Part shown: in pieces, positions 1-6,000 of the stretch | How positions within the stretch are numbered: position 1 is the stretch's first letter | Layout of the letters: each line of letters starts with the position of its first letter | Assembly: GCA_017651385.1 (NCBI GenBank) | Contig: JAGCCY010000227.1 | Location: 1-6,055, forward strand | DNA: 6,055 bases | Direction: 5' to 3' | Source: Lachnospiraceae bacterium | GTDB lineage: Bacteria; Bacillota; Clostridia; Lachnospirales; Lachnospiraceae | Translations under genes and position numbers: made by a program | Notes under the pieces: generated by a model | Databases searched by the model: none | Told to the model about the DNA's origin: nothing | The model's input: the letters and a program-made list of their open reading frames with translations, nothing else

Positions 1-27
1 TGCCTTAAGTATGATTTTGATGTTTGA
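1..27 (+). CDS. Possible 3' end of an upstream gene (partial)
   Basis: Only a few codons are visible, so no function can be given. In the frame starting at base 1 the reading is CLKYDFDV followed by TGA at 25-27. The codons (CTT, AAG, GAT, TTT) match those favoured in the downstream genes. The frame starting at base 2 stays open until a TGA at 38-40, which would overlap the kinase start as ATGA. Its codons (ATT, TTG, AGT) are less typical here. Either reading would put the kinase directly downstream of another + strand gene, probably in one operon. The choice between frames is inference. Confidence 0.3.
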   Translation, partial: CLKYDFDV

Positions 28-36
28 GGAATGTAA

Positions 37-2463
37 ATGAAGATCAGTCTGTTCTCCAAATTTCATAAAAATCGTTATGATTACAGATGGATCATGGTCT
101 TTCTGATCCTTTGGGATGCGATCATCCTGATAAGATGCTTTAAAGACAGGGAGAGATATTTAAATGTATCGGATCCCGGGCATTTTACCCTTGAGATCGT
201 AGCTGCGTTCGTGATCACCGTCCTGGTGCTCTGTTTTCTTGTTTTTTTGCAGGAGAAAGGATTTAAATCCGTAAAAGAGAAGATAAAGACCGACAGTTAC
301 AACGACGAAAAGACCGGAATGGCCAAGCAGCGTTTTCTGTCCAATATGACTCATGACATAAGAACACCCATGAACTCCATCATAGGTGTGTCCGAGCTTA
401 TGCTTAAAAACGATATGCCGGAAAGCACCAGACAGGAGATCTTAACGATCAAGTCACAGGCATACGATCTTTTGGGCATAATCGACGACGTCCTTATGTA
501 TTCAAAACTTGATGAGGGCAAATTAAAGCTTACAAAAGAGGATTTCGATCTTTCGGATTTCATAAAAAGATATGTTGATTCCGTTTCTTTCCAGATAGCG
601 GAAAAGAAACTTAAAATGCGTGTCAAGATCGACAGGAATATGCCAAGGATCGTTTCGGGCGACAGTGCGATCATCCTTCAGGTTTTTACGCGGTTAATGT
701 TCATCTCGCTTTCGCTTACCGATAACGGAAGGATCATGTTCGATATGAGTTCCGAATCCTTAGATGACGGCAGAGCAAGGTTTAACTTAAGCTTTTCGGA
801 TACCGGGCGCGGTCTTTCGGAGGCCGATCTTGATGCGATCTACGGAGCATACGAGACATACGATTCAAGACAGAATCCAAATCTTAAGGGCGTCGGTCTT
901 AAGTTTTCCGTGTGCAGGGAGCTTCTTAAGCTCATGGACGGTAATCTTGAGATCAAAAGTATAGAAGGTGTGGGGCTTGAGTCAAGATTGTCCTTTGTGC
1001 TTGATGTTGTGGATCCTTCGCCCATGACTAAGGTCGAAAGCGATAAGATATTCAATGTGCTTATCTATATAACCGACGACCGAGATCTTTCGCTTTGGAA
1101 AGATATCATGGAAAGCTTCGAGATCATACCGGATTACGCTTATTCCGTATTTGCTTTTGACAATTCCATTACCAATAAAAAGTATGATTTTATCTTTGTG
1201 CCGTCGGAGCTTTACGAAAATGTTTCTTCGATCATAATTAAATACGGCATCGAAGATTCCACGTATGTGGTTTCGGATGTAATGGAATCATACGGTGATT
1301 TTGACAAATGCAGGATCATAAAGCAGCCCGTTTCCTCAATAGGCGTTGCGGAAGTACTCAATAAGCAGTGGAATCCGGAAAACTTCCTTTCAAGGATCGA
1401 TAAGGCCGAATATGACGGATCAAAAGCAAGGATACTCGTTGTCGATGACAATATGGTCAACTTAAAGGTTGCCCAGGGTATATTTAAGCACTACAAGATC
1501 GATGTCGACATCGCCGTATCCGGTCAGGAATGCCTTACAAAGATGGCAAGAGTCAACTACCATCTTGTACTTATGGATATGATCATGCCCGAGATGAGCG
1601 GCCTGGAGACGCTTCTTAAGATACGTGAGTCGGACAACGAAAACATAAAGAATGTGCCCGTTGTTGCCCTTACGGCCAATAAGGGAAGCAACATAAGAGA
1701 TGAGATAATCGCCCAGGGATTTGTCGAATACATAGCAAAACCGATCAAGCAGAAGTATCTTTTAAAGATCCTTTCGGATATCCTGCCCGCAAGTGTCTTT
1801 AAAATGGTCAAGTCCGATAAGGATAAGGATAAAGATAAGGTCGATCTTTTATCCGAAGAAAATATACTTGATGTCAATAAGGGGCTTTCGGCTCTTGAAT
1901 ATAACGAAAAATCCTATAATGTGATCTTAAATACCTACTACAGTGAAGGAATGCGTAAGTTAAAAGAACTGGACGACCTTCTGGAAGCAGGCGATCTTAC
2001 GATGTTTACAACGGATGTGCACGGTATTAAATCTTCAAGTGCGAGCGTCGGAGCGATGACGGTATCCAAGATGTTCAAAGAACTTGAATTTGCGGGAAAA
2101 GAAGGCAACACCGTGCTTATAAAAGAACACTATGCTCCTTATATCGAAGCGTTTAAGAAGATCCTTGAGGATGTAAAAGCATATCTCGAAAGCAATAATG
2201 CATTTACTTATGTCGAAGAAAAGACCATAGAAGATCTAAGTGCGCTTCCTTTAGAAGAGCTTACAAGAGATGTGGTTTCGGATCTTAAGGAAAAGATCGA
2301 CGCAATGGTCTTAAGAGAAAGTGACAAAGCTGTCAAAGCCTTAAAGGGCCGTAATTTCGGCGAAGAATTCAACGGTATATTGAGTAAACTCTTTGAAGCC
2401 TATTCAATGTATGACTTCCATACCGTAAAGGAAGAAATAAACGTTCTTCTTGAAAAAATATAA
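37..2463 (+). CDS. Membrane-bound hybrid sensor histidine kinase with receiver and HPt domains
   Basis: This is an 808-residue phosphorelay protein. The ATG is preceded by GAGGA at 26-30 with six bases of spacing. Two hydrophobic helices (about 18-34 and 52-71) flank a loop of only about 17 residues, so there is no sizeable extracellular sensor and no PAS or HAMP domain. A HisKA domain follows with the H-box SNMTHDIRTPMN and phosphoacceptor H106. The ATPase domain (about 205-325) keeps the G1 motif DTGRG (255-259) and GVGL (285-288). It lacks the N-box asparagines and the second GL of the G2 box. Residues about 338-442 resemble a receiver without a phosphorylatable Asp. The true receiver (464-583) has D470, D471, D514, T546 and K568. 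After a Lys/Asp linker (592-601) comes an HPt domain with HGIKSSSASVGA (H662), then about 100 helical residues. The family relay is H106 to D514 to H662 to an external regulator. Signal and output partner are unknown. Confidence 0.93.
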   Translation: MKISLFSKFHKNRYDYRWIMVFLILWDAIILIRCFKDRERYLNVSDPGHFTLEIVAAFVITVLVLCFLVFLQEKGFKSVKEKIKTDSYNDEKTGMAKQRFLSNMTHDIRTPMNSIIGVSELMLKNDMPESTRQEILTIKSQAYDLLGIIDDVLMYSKLDEGKLKLTKEDFDLSDFIKRYVDSVSFQIAEKKLKMRVKIDRNMPRIVSGDSAIILQVFTRLMFISLSLTDNGRIMFDMSSESLDDGRARFNLSFSDTGRGLSEADLDAIYGAYETYDSRQNPNLKGVGLKFSVCRELLKLMDGNLEIKSIEGVGLESRLSFVLDVVDPSPMTKVESDKIFNVLIYITDDRDLSLWKDIMESFEIIPDYAYSVFAFDNSITNKKYDFIFVPSELYENVSSIIIKYGIEDSTYVVSDVMESYGDFDKCRIIKQPVSSIGVAEVLNKQWNPENFLSRIDKAEYDGSKARILVVDDNMVNLKVAQGIFKHYKIDVDIAVSGQECLTKMARVNYHLVLMDMIMPEMSGLETLLKIRESDNENIKNVPVVALTANKGSNIRDEIIAQGFVEYIAKPIKQKYLLKILSDILPASVFKMVKSDKDKDKDKVDLLSEENILDVNKGLSALEYNEKSYNVILNTYYSEGMRKLKELDDLLEAGDLTMFTTDVHGIKSSSASVGAMTVSKMFKELEFAGKEGNTVLIKEHYAPYIEAFKKILEDVKAYLESNNAFTYVEEKTIEDLSALPLEELTRDVVSDLKEKIDAMVLRESDKAVKALKGRNFGEEFNGILSKLFEAYSMYDFHTVKEEINVLLEKI
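1816..1839 (+). repeat. Four tandem GATAAG-type hexamers in the kinase linker
   Basis: Three GATAAG units and one GATAAA lie head to tail and encode alternating Asp-Lys pairs (about kinase residues 594-601) between the receiver and the HPt domain. The unit is a multiple of three, so gain or loss of copies would change linker length without shifting the frame. The exact sequence is seen directly. Variability is only inferred. Confidence 0.8.
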
Positions 2464-2470
2464 ATTCCTG

Positions 2471-2499
2471 TTGACTTAAGATAAATCGTGCCATATAAT
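2471..2499 (+). promoter_or_regulatory. Housekeeping (sigma-A type) promoter of the tyrS leader
   Basis: A -35 box TTGACT (2471-2476, five of six consensus bases) and a perfect -10 box TATAAT (2494-2499) are separated by 17 bases, the optimal spacing. Transcription should start near 2505-2507, shortly before stem I of the T-box leader. The promoter begins only seven bases after the kinase stop codon. It therefore makes tyrS an independent transcription unit even if kinase transcripts also run in. Confidence 0.85.
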
Positions 2500-2524
2500 T
2501 CAAAATAATTTAACACAAATTGTT

Positions 2525-2790
2525 TTAAAGGCATTGACAAGAACAAGTACCCTTTAAATATTGTCTACAGAGAGTTGCCGGAAGGTGAGAGGCGCAGAAT
2601 AAGTTTTTTGGGGAATACATCTTTGAGCCGTGCACCGAATATATCGATTATTAGTAGGCTGCAACGGGAGACGACCGTTATATCGTCAGGGTATTAAACT
2701 GTACCCGGTGAGGTCTTATATGTGAGTATAAGATAAAACAAGGTGGTAACACGATCAATTCGTCCTTCGGTATCTGAAGGACGTTTTTTT
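2525..2790 (+). promoter_or_regulatory. Tyrosine-specific T-box riboswitch leader
   Basis: This leader RNA binds tRNA-Tyr and lets transcription enter tyrS only when the tRNA is uncharged. Stem I carries an AGTA S-turn strand (2546-2549) facing GAA next to the specifier TAC (2616-2618), a Tyr codon. It also has the conserved AGAGAG (2569-2574) and a GGTG distal loop (2584-2587). A IIA/B-type pseudoknot is readable: AACGG (2663-2667) pairs with CCGTT (2675-2679), and loop bases GACGA (2670-2674) pair with TCGTC (2683-2687). Two further hairpins lie at 2689-2706 and 2714-2733; which is stem III is not settled. The T-box core AACAAGGTGGTAACACG (2737-2753) presents TGGT (2744-2747), complementary to the ACCA end expected for tRNA-Tyr. 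The antiterminator pairs AAGG (2740-2743) with CCTT (2764-2767) and ACG (2751-2753) with CGT (2761-2763). The exact 5' boundary is approximate. Confidence 0.95.
2761..2790 (+). terminator. Conditional intrinsic terminator of the tyrS T-box leader
   Basis: CGTCCTTC (2761-2768) pairs perfectly with GAAGGACG (2776-2783) around a seven-base loop and is followed by seven T residues, then A and six more T. The 5' arm is the same segment that the T-box core uses to form the antiterminator, so the two structures exclude each other. Charged tRNA-Tyr should favour this terminator. No other terminator lies between the kinase stop and tyrS, so it probably also stops transcripts reading through from the kinase gene. 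Confidence 0.93.
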
Positions 2791-2797
2791 ATTTTTT

Positions 2798-2804
2798 AAG
2801 GAGG
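2798..2804 (+). promoter_or_regulatory. Strong ribosome binding site of tyrS
   Basis: AAGGAGG lies five bases upstream of the ATG at 2810 and fixes the tyrS start. It sits outside the terminator stem, just after the T-run, so leader control appears to act on transcription and not on translation. Confidence 0.9.
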
Positions 2805-2809
2805 TAAAA

Positions 2810-4033
2810 ATGAAAATCTATGAAGAACTGGTAAGACGCGGACTTATTGCGCAGGTTACCGACGAAGAAGAGATCAAAAATCTGATCAATGAGGGAAAAG
2901 CCACTTTTTATATAGGTTTTGACTGTACAGCCGACAGTCTGACCGCAGGTCATTTTATGGCGCTTACTCTTATGAAGAGACTTCAGATGGCAGGTAACAG
3001 GCCTATCGCCCTTATCGGAGGCGGCACCACAATGATAGGTGACCCCAGCGGAAGAAGCGATATGCGTAAGATGCTTACTATCGATGACATCAATCACAAT
3101 GCCGAATGCTTTAAAAAACAGATGGAAAAGTTTATCGAATTCGGTGAAGGAAAAGCCATGATGCTTAACAATGCCGACTGGCTATTAAACCTTAACTATA
3201 TAGATGTTTTAAGAGAGGTCGGAGCTTGCTTTTCGGTAAACAACATGCTTCGTGCGGAATGCTACAAGCAGCGTATGGAAAAAGGTCTTTCTTTCCTTGA
3301 ATTCAACTACATGATAATGCAGTCGTACGATTTTTATCATCTTTTTAAGAATTACGACTGTAACCTTGAGTTTGGCGGTGACGATCAGTGGTCCAACATG
3401 CTCGGAGGTACGGAACTTATCCGTAAGAAACTGGGTAAAGACGCACATGCGATGACCATTACGCTTCTTACCGATTCCCAGGGCAATAAGATGGGTAAGA
3501 CCGCAGGTAACGCCGTATGGCTCGATCCGAACAAGACTTCTCCGTTTGAATTCTTCCAGTACTGGAGAAATGTAGGCGACGCAGACGTTATCAAATGTCT
3601 TAAGATGCTTACTTTCCTTCCTATCGAAGAGATCGAAGCAATGGAAAAATGGGAAGGAAGCGAGCTTAACAAGGCTAAAGAGATCCTTGGTTTCGAACTT
3701 ACAAAGCTTGTACACGGCGAAGAAGAAGCCAATAAAGCTTTGGAAGCCGCAAGAGGCTTCTTTGCGGGCGGAAGTACGGAGAATATCCCCACGACCGAGA
3801 TCACGGACGAGGATTTCTTAAACGGTAAGATCGATGCGATCCAGATCCTTGTAAAAGCGGAACTTGTGGCAACCAGAAGCGAAGGACGCCGTGCCATCGA
3901 ACAGGGCGGGGTAACCGTCAACGACGTAAAGGTCACGGATGTCAAGACAGCTTACACAAAGGAAGAGATCAACAAAGAGGACTTTGTGATAAAGCGAGGC
4001 AAGAAAAACTTCCGAAAGATTGTTGCAAAGTAA
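2810..4033 (+). CDS. tyrS: Tyrosyl-tRNA synthetase
   Basis: This cytoplasmic class I synthetase activates tyrosine with ATP and attaches it to tRNA-Tyr. The product is 407 residues, normal for bacterial TyrRS. The Rossmann-fold catalytic domain occupies roughly 30-250. The HIGH-type signature appears as TAGH (45-48) in DSLTAGHFM, and GDPSGR (77-82) is the conserved loop that follows. The KMSKS-type loop is KMGKT (227-231), followed by AVWLDP and SPFEFFQYW, as in the TyrRS branch that uses KFGKT or KFGKS. An idiosyncratic helical region follows, and an S4 RNA-binding domain (about 342-407) closes the protein. No truncation or frameshift is seen. The start is set by a strong AAGGAGG. Expression is governed by the upstream T-box leader with a matching Tyr specifier, so product identity and regulation agree. 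A strong terminator follows the stop codon. Confidence 0.98.
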   Translation: MKIYEELVRRGLIAQVTDEEEIKNLINEGKATFYIGFDCTADSLTAGHFMALTLMKRLQMAGNRPIALIGGGTTMIGDPSGRSDMRKMLTIDDINHNAECFKKQMEKFIEFGEGKAMMLNNADWLLNLNYIDVLREVGACFSVNNMLRAECYKQRMEKGLSFLEFNYMIMQSYDFYHLFKNYDCNLEFGGDDQWSNMLGGTELIRKKLGKDAHAMTITLLTDSQGNKMGKTAGNAVWLDPNKTSPFEFFQYWRNVGDADVIKCLKMLTFLPIEEIEAMEKWEGSELNKAKEILGFELTKLVHGEEEANKALEAARGFFAGGSTENIPTTEITDEDFLNGKIDAIQILVKAELVATRSEGRRAIEQGGVTVNDVKVTDVKTAYTKEEINKEDFVIKRGKKNFRKIVAK

Positions 4034-4048
4034 TATTTCGTATATAAT
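4020..4048 (+). promoter_or_regulatory. Possible weak promoter for cdd overlapping the tyrS 3' end
   Basis: A perfect TATAAT lies at 4043-4048. The hexamer 17 bases upstream, TTGTTG (4020-4025), matches the -35 consensus at only three positions, and there is no extended TG motif. Transcripts would start near 4055, inside the 5' arm of the terminator. They would lack the full stem and so escape termination. cdd needs some promoter, because a strong terminator separates it from tyrS. Without a good -35 box this stays tentative. Confidence 0.35.
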
Positions 4049-4049
4049 T

Positions 4050-4086
4050 GTGGAGACGGGATCATCCGTCTCCACTTTTATTTTTT
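4050..4086 (+). terminator. Intrinsic terminator after tyrS
   Basis: GTGGAGACGG (4050-4059) pairs perfectly over ten bases with CCGTCTCCAC (4066-4075) around the loop GATCAT, followed by TTTTATTTTTT. It lies 17 bases after the tyrS stop and ends only two bases before the cdd ribosome binding site. It should end most tyrS transcripts. No A-rich tract precedes the stem, so it reads best on the + strand. Confidence 0.93.
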
Positions 4087-4087
4087 C

Positions 4088-4094
4088 GAGGTGA
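4088..4094 (+). promoter_or_regulatory. Ribosome binding site that decides the cdd start
   Basis: GAGGTGA matches the anti-Shine-Dalgarno sequence, and its GAGG core lies five bases before the ATG at 4097. The in-frame GTG at 4091 overlaps this site and is preceded only by the T-run of the terminator, so it cannot have its own ribosome binding site. Confidence 0.8.
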
Positions 4095-4096
4095 GC

Positions 4097-4507
4097 ATGG
4101 AATCTAAAGAACTTGTAAAAGAAGCTTTTAAGGCAAGAGAAAATTCTTATTCCCCGTATTCGGGTTTCAGTGTCGGAGCCGCACTTTTATGCAAAAACGG
4201 CAAGGTATACAGAGGCTGCAATATGGAAAATGCCGCCTATTCCCCGGGGATCTGCGCGGAAAGAGCCGCCATATACAAAGCCGTATCGGAAGGCGACAAA
4301 GAGTTTTCAAAGATCGCCATAGTCGGCGGACCTACCGGAGGGAAAATAGAAAAATATGCTTTCCCCTGCGGCGTATGCAGGCAGGTCATGATGGAGTTTG
4401 TAAATCCCGATAACTTTATCATCGTTGTAGCGATAAGTGAGAATGAGTATAAAGAATATACATTAAAGGAGTTATTGCCGGAAGGATTCGGACCGGACAA
4501 TTTATAG
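4097..4507 (+). CDS. cdd: Cytidine deaminase
   Basis: This zinc enzyme hydrolyses cytidine and deoxycytidine to uridine and deoxyuridine plus ammonia in pyrimidine salvage. From the ATG at 4097 the protein has 136 residues, the usual size of the small homotetrameric bacterial enzyme. Visible motifs are the N-terminal YSPYSGFSVGAAL, the nucleoside-binding N42 and E44 in GCNMENAAYS, the zinc and catalytic motif CAE (C53, E55), and PCGVC with zinc ligands C91 and C94. All key residues are present. An in-frame GTG at 4091 would add two residues but has no ribosome binding site. The gene follows the tyrS terminator closely and stops two bases before the next gene, so it probably leads a two-gene unit. 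It ends in TAG; read-through in this frame gives no family-like sequence, which shows TAG acting as a normal stop here. Confidence 0.97.
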   Translation: MESKELVKEAFKARENSYSPYSGFSVGAALLCKNGKVYRGCNMENAAYSPGICAERAAIYKAVSEGDKEFSKIAIVGGPTGGKIEKYAFPCGVCRQVMMEFVNPDNFIIVVAISENEYKEYTLKELLPEGFGPDNL

Positions 4508-4509
4508 TT

Positions 4510-6000
4510 ATGGAGTATTTATTGTTTTTTGCCGTTTTGATCGGTATCTTTATTTTGCTTTTTATTAAGGGCTTTTTTGACGAGAAAAGAGCGCTTAAAA
4601 GATTAAGGGAAAAGTATATAGCCGAGGCGGGTACAAAGCCCACAAGACAGTATTCTCTGGATGAGATCGAGAATATCAAAAAAGAATTCGAAAGATATAA
4701 GGACGAACATTGTATAGACGATATCACCGCAGAAGATATCTCTATAAACGATATCTTTAAAAGGGTCAACTACTCAAAAAGTTCCGCGGGTGACACGCAT
4801 CTATATGCGATGCTTCGAGATCCAAACCTTATATCGGACAGAGAAGCATTTGAAAAGAAGGTACGTTTTTTTACAGAGAATCCAAAAGACAGGGCCGATT
4901 ACGAACTGTATTTTAATAAGATCGGACGTATGTTAAAGGTCAGTTTTTTTGACTGCCTTGATTATTTTGATACGGTAAACAGAAAAAGCCTTATACCGGA
5001 TCTGCTTTCAACCGTATTTCTTATTGCGGGTATCGCTCTTATATTCGTGTATCCGACGGGAGGTATCCTCGCAACGGTTGCGGCGCTTGTATACAACATA
5101 CTTACCTATTATTCGGAAAGAGGCGTGATAGAGCCTTATATCGTCACGTTTTCCTATATCTACCGCTTTATAAAAGAAGCTTCTTCGCTTGCAAATTTTA
5201 AAACGGAAGTTTTGACCGACGAAAACAAAAAAATAAAAGAATGTGTTGATGATTTAAAGCCGTTTATGAAAAATGCGGGCATCGTGACATCGGGCAGGGG
5301 AACGTCCACCGGCGTGGGCAATCCTTTTGAAATGATCGGCGATTATCTTGCAATGACTCTTCATCTTGATATCATCAAGTTTTATCAGATGCTTGATGTT
5401 GTAAAGAACAACAAGGAAACGATCGAAAAACTGTATATTACTTTAGGTGAGATCGAAGGCTATATAAATGTTTCTTTGTTAAGAGAAAGTTTAAACGGTC
5501 AATGGTGCGTACCGAAGAAAGGAGAAGTCCTTTCCGTTAAGGAAGGTTATCATCCTTTGATAGAGGATCCGGTTAAAAACTCGATAAAGGCCGATAAAGG
5601 CGTTCTTATAACGGGTTCAAACGCTTCGGGAAAGTCGACATTCTTAAAGACTGTTCTTATAAACGTTATCTTTGCCCAGAATTTAAATACGGCATTTGCT
5701 TCCGAATATGAGGCGCCTTCTTTTTCCGTTTTTTCATCGATGTCATTAAGAGACGATCTTGGCGGAAAAGACAGTTATTTTATGGTCGAGATCAAAGCCG
5801 TTAAAAGAATAATCGATTATGCTTCCCAAAATCCCGATAAGCGTATCCTGTGCTTTGTGGATGAGGTCTTAAGAGGCACAAACACGGTCGAGCGTATAGC
5901 CGCAAGTACCGAGATATTGAGATATCTTTCGAATATCAACTGTGTTACGTTCGCTGCGACCCATGACGGAGAATTGACGTTCTTGCTTGAGGATCTCTAG
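4510..6000 (+). CDS. Membrane-linked MutS-family ATPase, frame interrupted by TAG
   Basis: The readable product is 496 residues. An N-terminal transmembrane helix (about 3-21) is followed by a charged helical stretch, a hydrophobic pair (about 165-181 and 184-201), a helical lever-like region and a MutS-type ABC ATPase domain (about 340-496). Visible motifs are Walker A GSNASGKST (369-377), the segment SLRDDLGGKDSYFMVE that matches the MutS signature region, Walker B ending in DE (D451, E452) followed by RGTNT, and the switch ATHD with H485. The mismatch-reading N-terminal domain of MutS is absent, so a mismatch-repair role is not supported; function is unknown. The ATG follows the cdd stop by two bases with no good ribosome binding site, which suggests translational coupling. 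The TAG at 5998-6000 falls inside the conserved C-terminal part of the ATPase fold, and family-like sequence continues after it. The gene may therefore be a recent pseudogene or carry a sequence error. Confidence 0.88.
   Translation: MEYLLFFAVLIGIFILLFIKGFFDEKRALKRLREKYIAEAGTKPTRQYSLDEIENIKKEFERYKDEHCIDDITAEDISINDIFKRVNYSKSSAGDTHLYAMLRDPNLISDREAFEKKVRFFTENPKDRADYELYFNKIGRMLKVSFFDCLDYFDTVNRKSLIPDLLSTVFLIAGIALIFVYPTGGILATVAALVYNILTYYSERGVIEPYIVTFSYIYRFIKEASSLANFKTEVLTDENKKIKECVDDLKPFMKNAGIVTSGRGTSTGVGNPFEMIGDYLAMTLHLDIIKFYQMLDVVKNNKETIEKLYITLGEIEGYINVSLLRESLNGQWCVPKKGEVLSVKEGYHPLIEDPVKNSIKADKGVLITGSNASGKSTFLKTVLINVIFAQNLNTAFASEYEAPSFSVFSSMSLRDDLGGKDSYFMVEIKAVKRIIDYASQNPDKRILCFVDEVLRGTNTVERIAASTEILRYLSNINCVTFAATHDGELTFLLEDL

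Noticed and set aside
351..1877. Several minus-strand open frames opposite the kinase
   Set aside because: Serine- and leucine-rich translations without domains, fully overlapped by a multi-domain protein with clear motifs.
2702..2733. Hairpin at 2714-2733 as a separate terminator or attenuator
   Set aside because: It is AT-rich, has no following T-run, and sits where T-box leaders usually carry a stem before the antiterminator.
3209..3945. Long minus-strand open frames opposite tyrS (168 and 186 codons)
   Set aside because: They lie wholly within the well-supported tyrS gene, their translations resemble no family I recognise, and no ribosome binding site or promoter was noted; they are codon-bias shadows.
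4091..4096. GTG at 4091 as the cdd start
   Set aside because: This GTG overlaps the only ribosome binding site (GAGGTGA), while the ATG at 4097 has correct spacing and gives the usual family length.
4189..4413. Second + strand frame of 74 codons inside cdd
   Set aside because: It overlaps the active-site region of cdd in another frame and its translation is arginine-rich without recognisable motifs.
5998..6000. TAG read as pyrrolysine or as a generally reassigned codon
   Set aside because: cdd ends in a TAG with no family-like sequence after it, and no pyrrolysine genes or suppressor tRNA are visible; a point mutation or sequence error is simpler.
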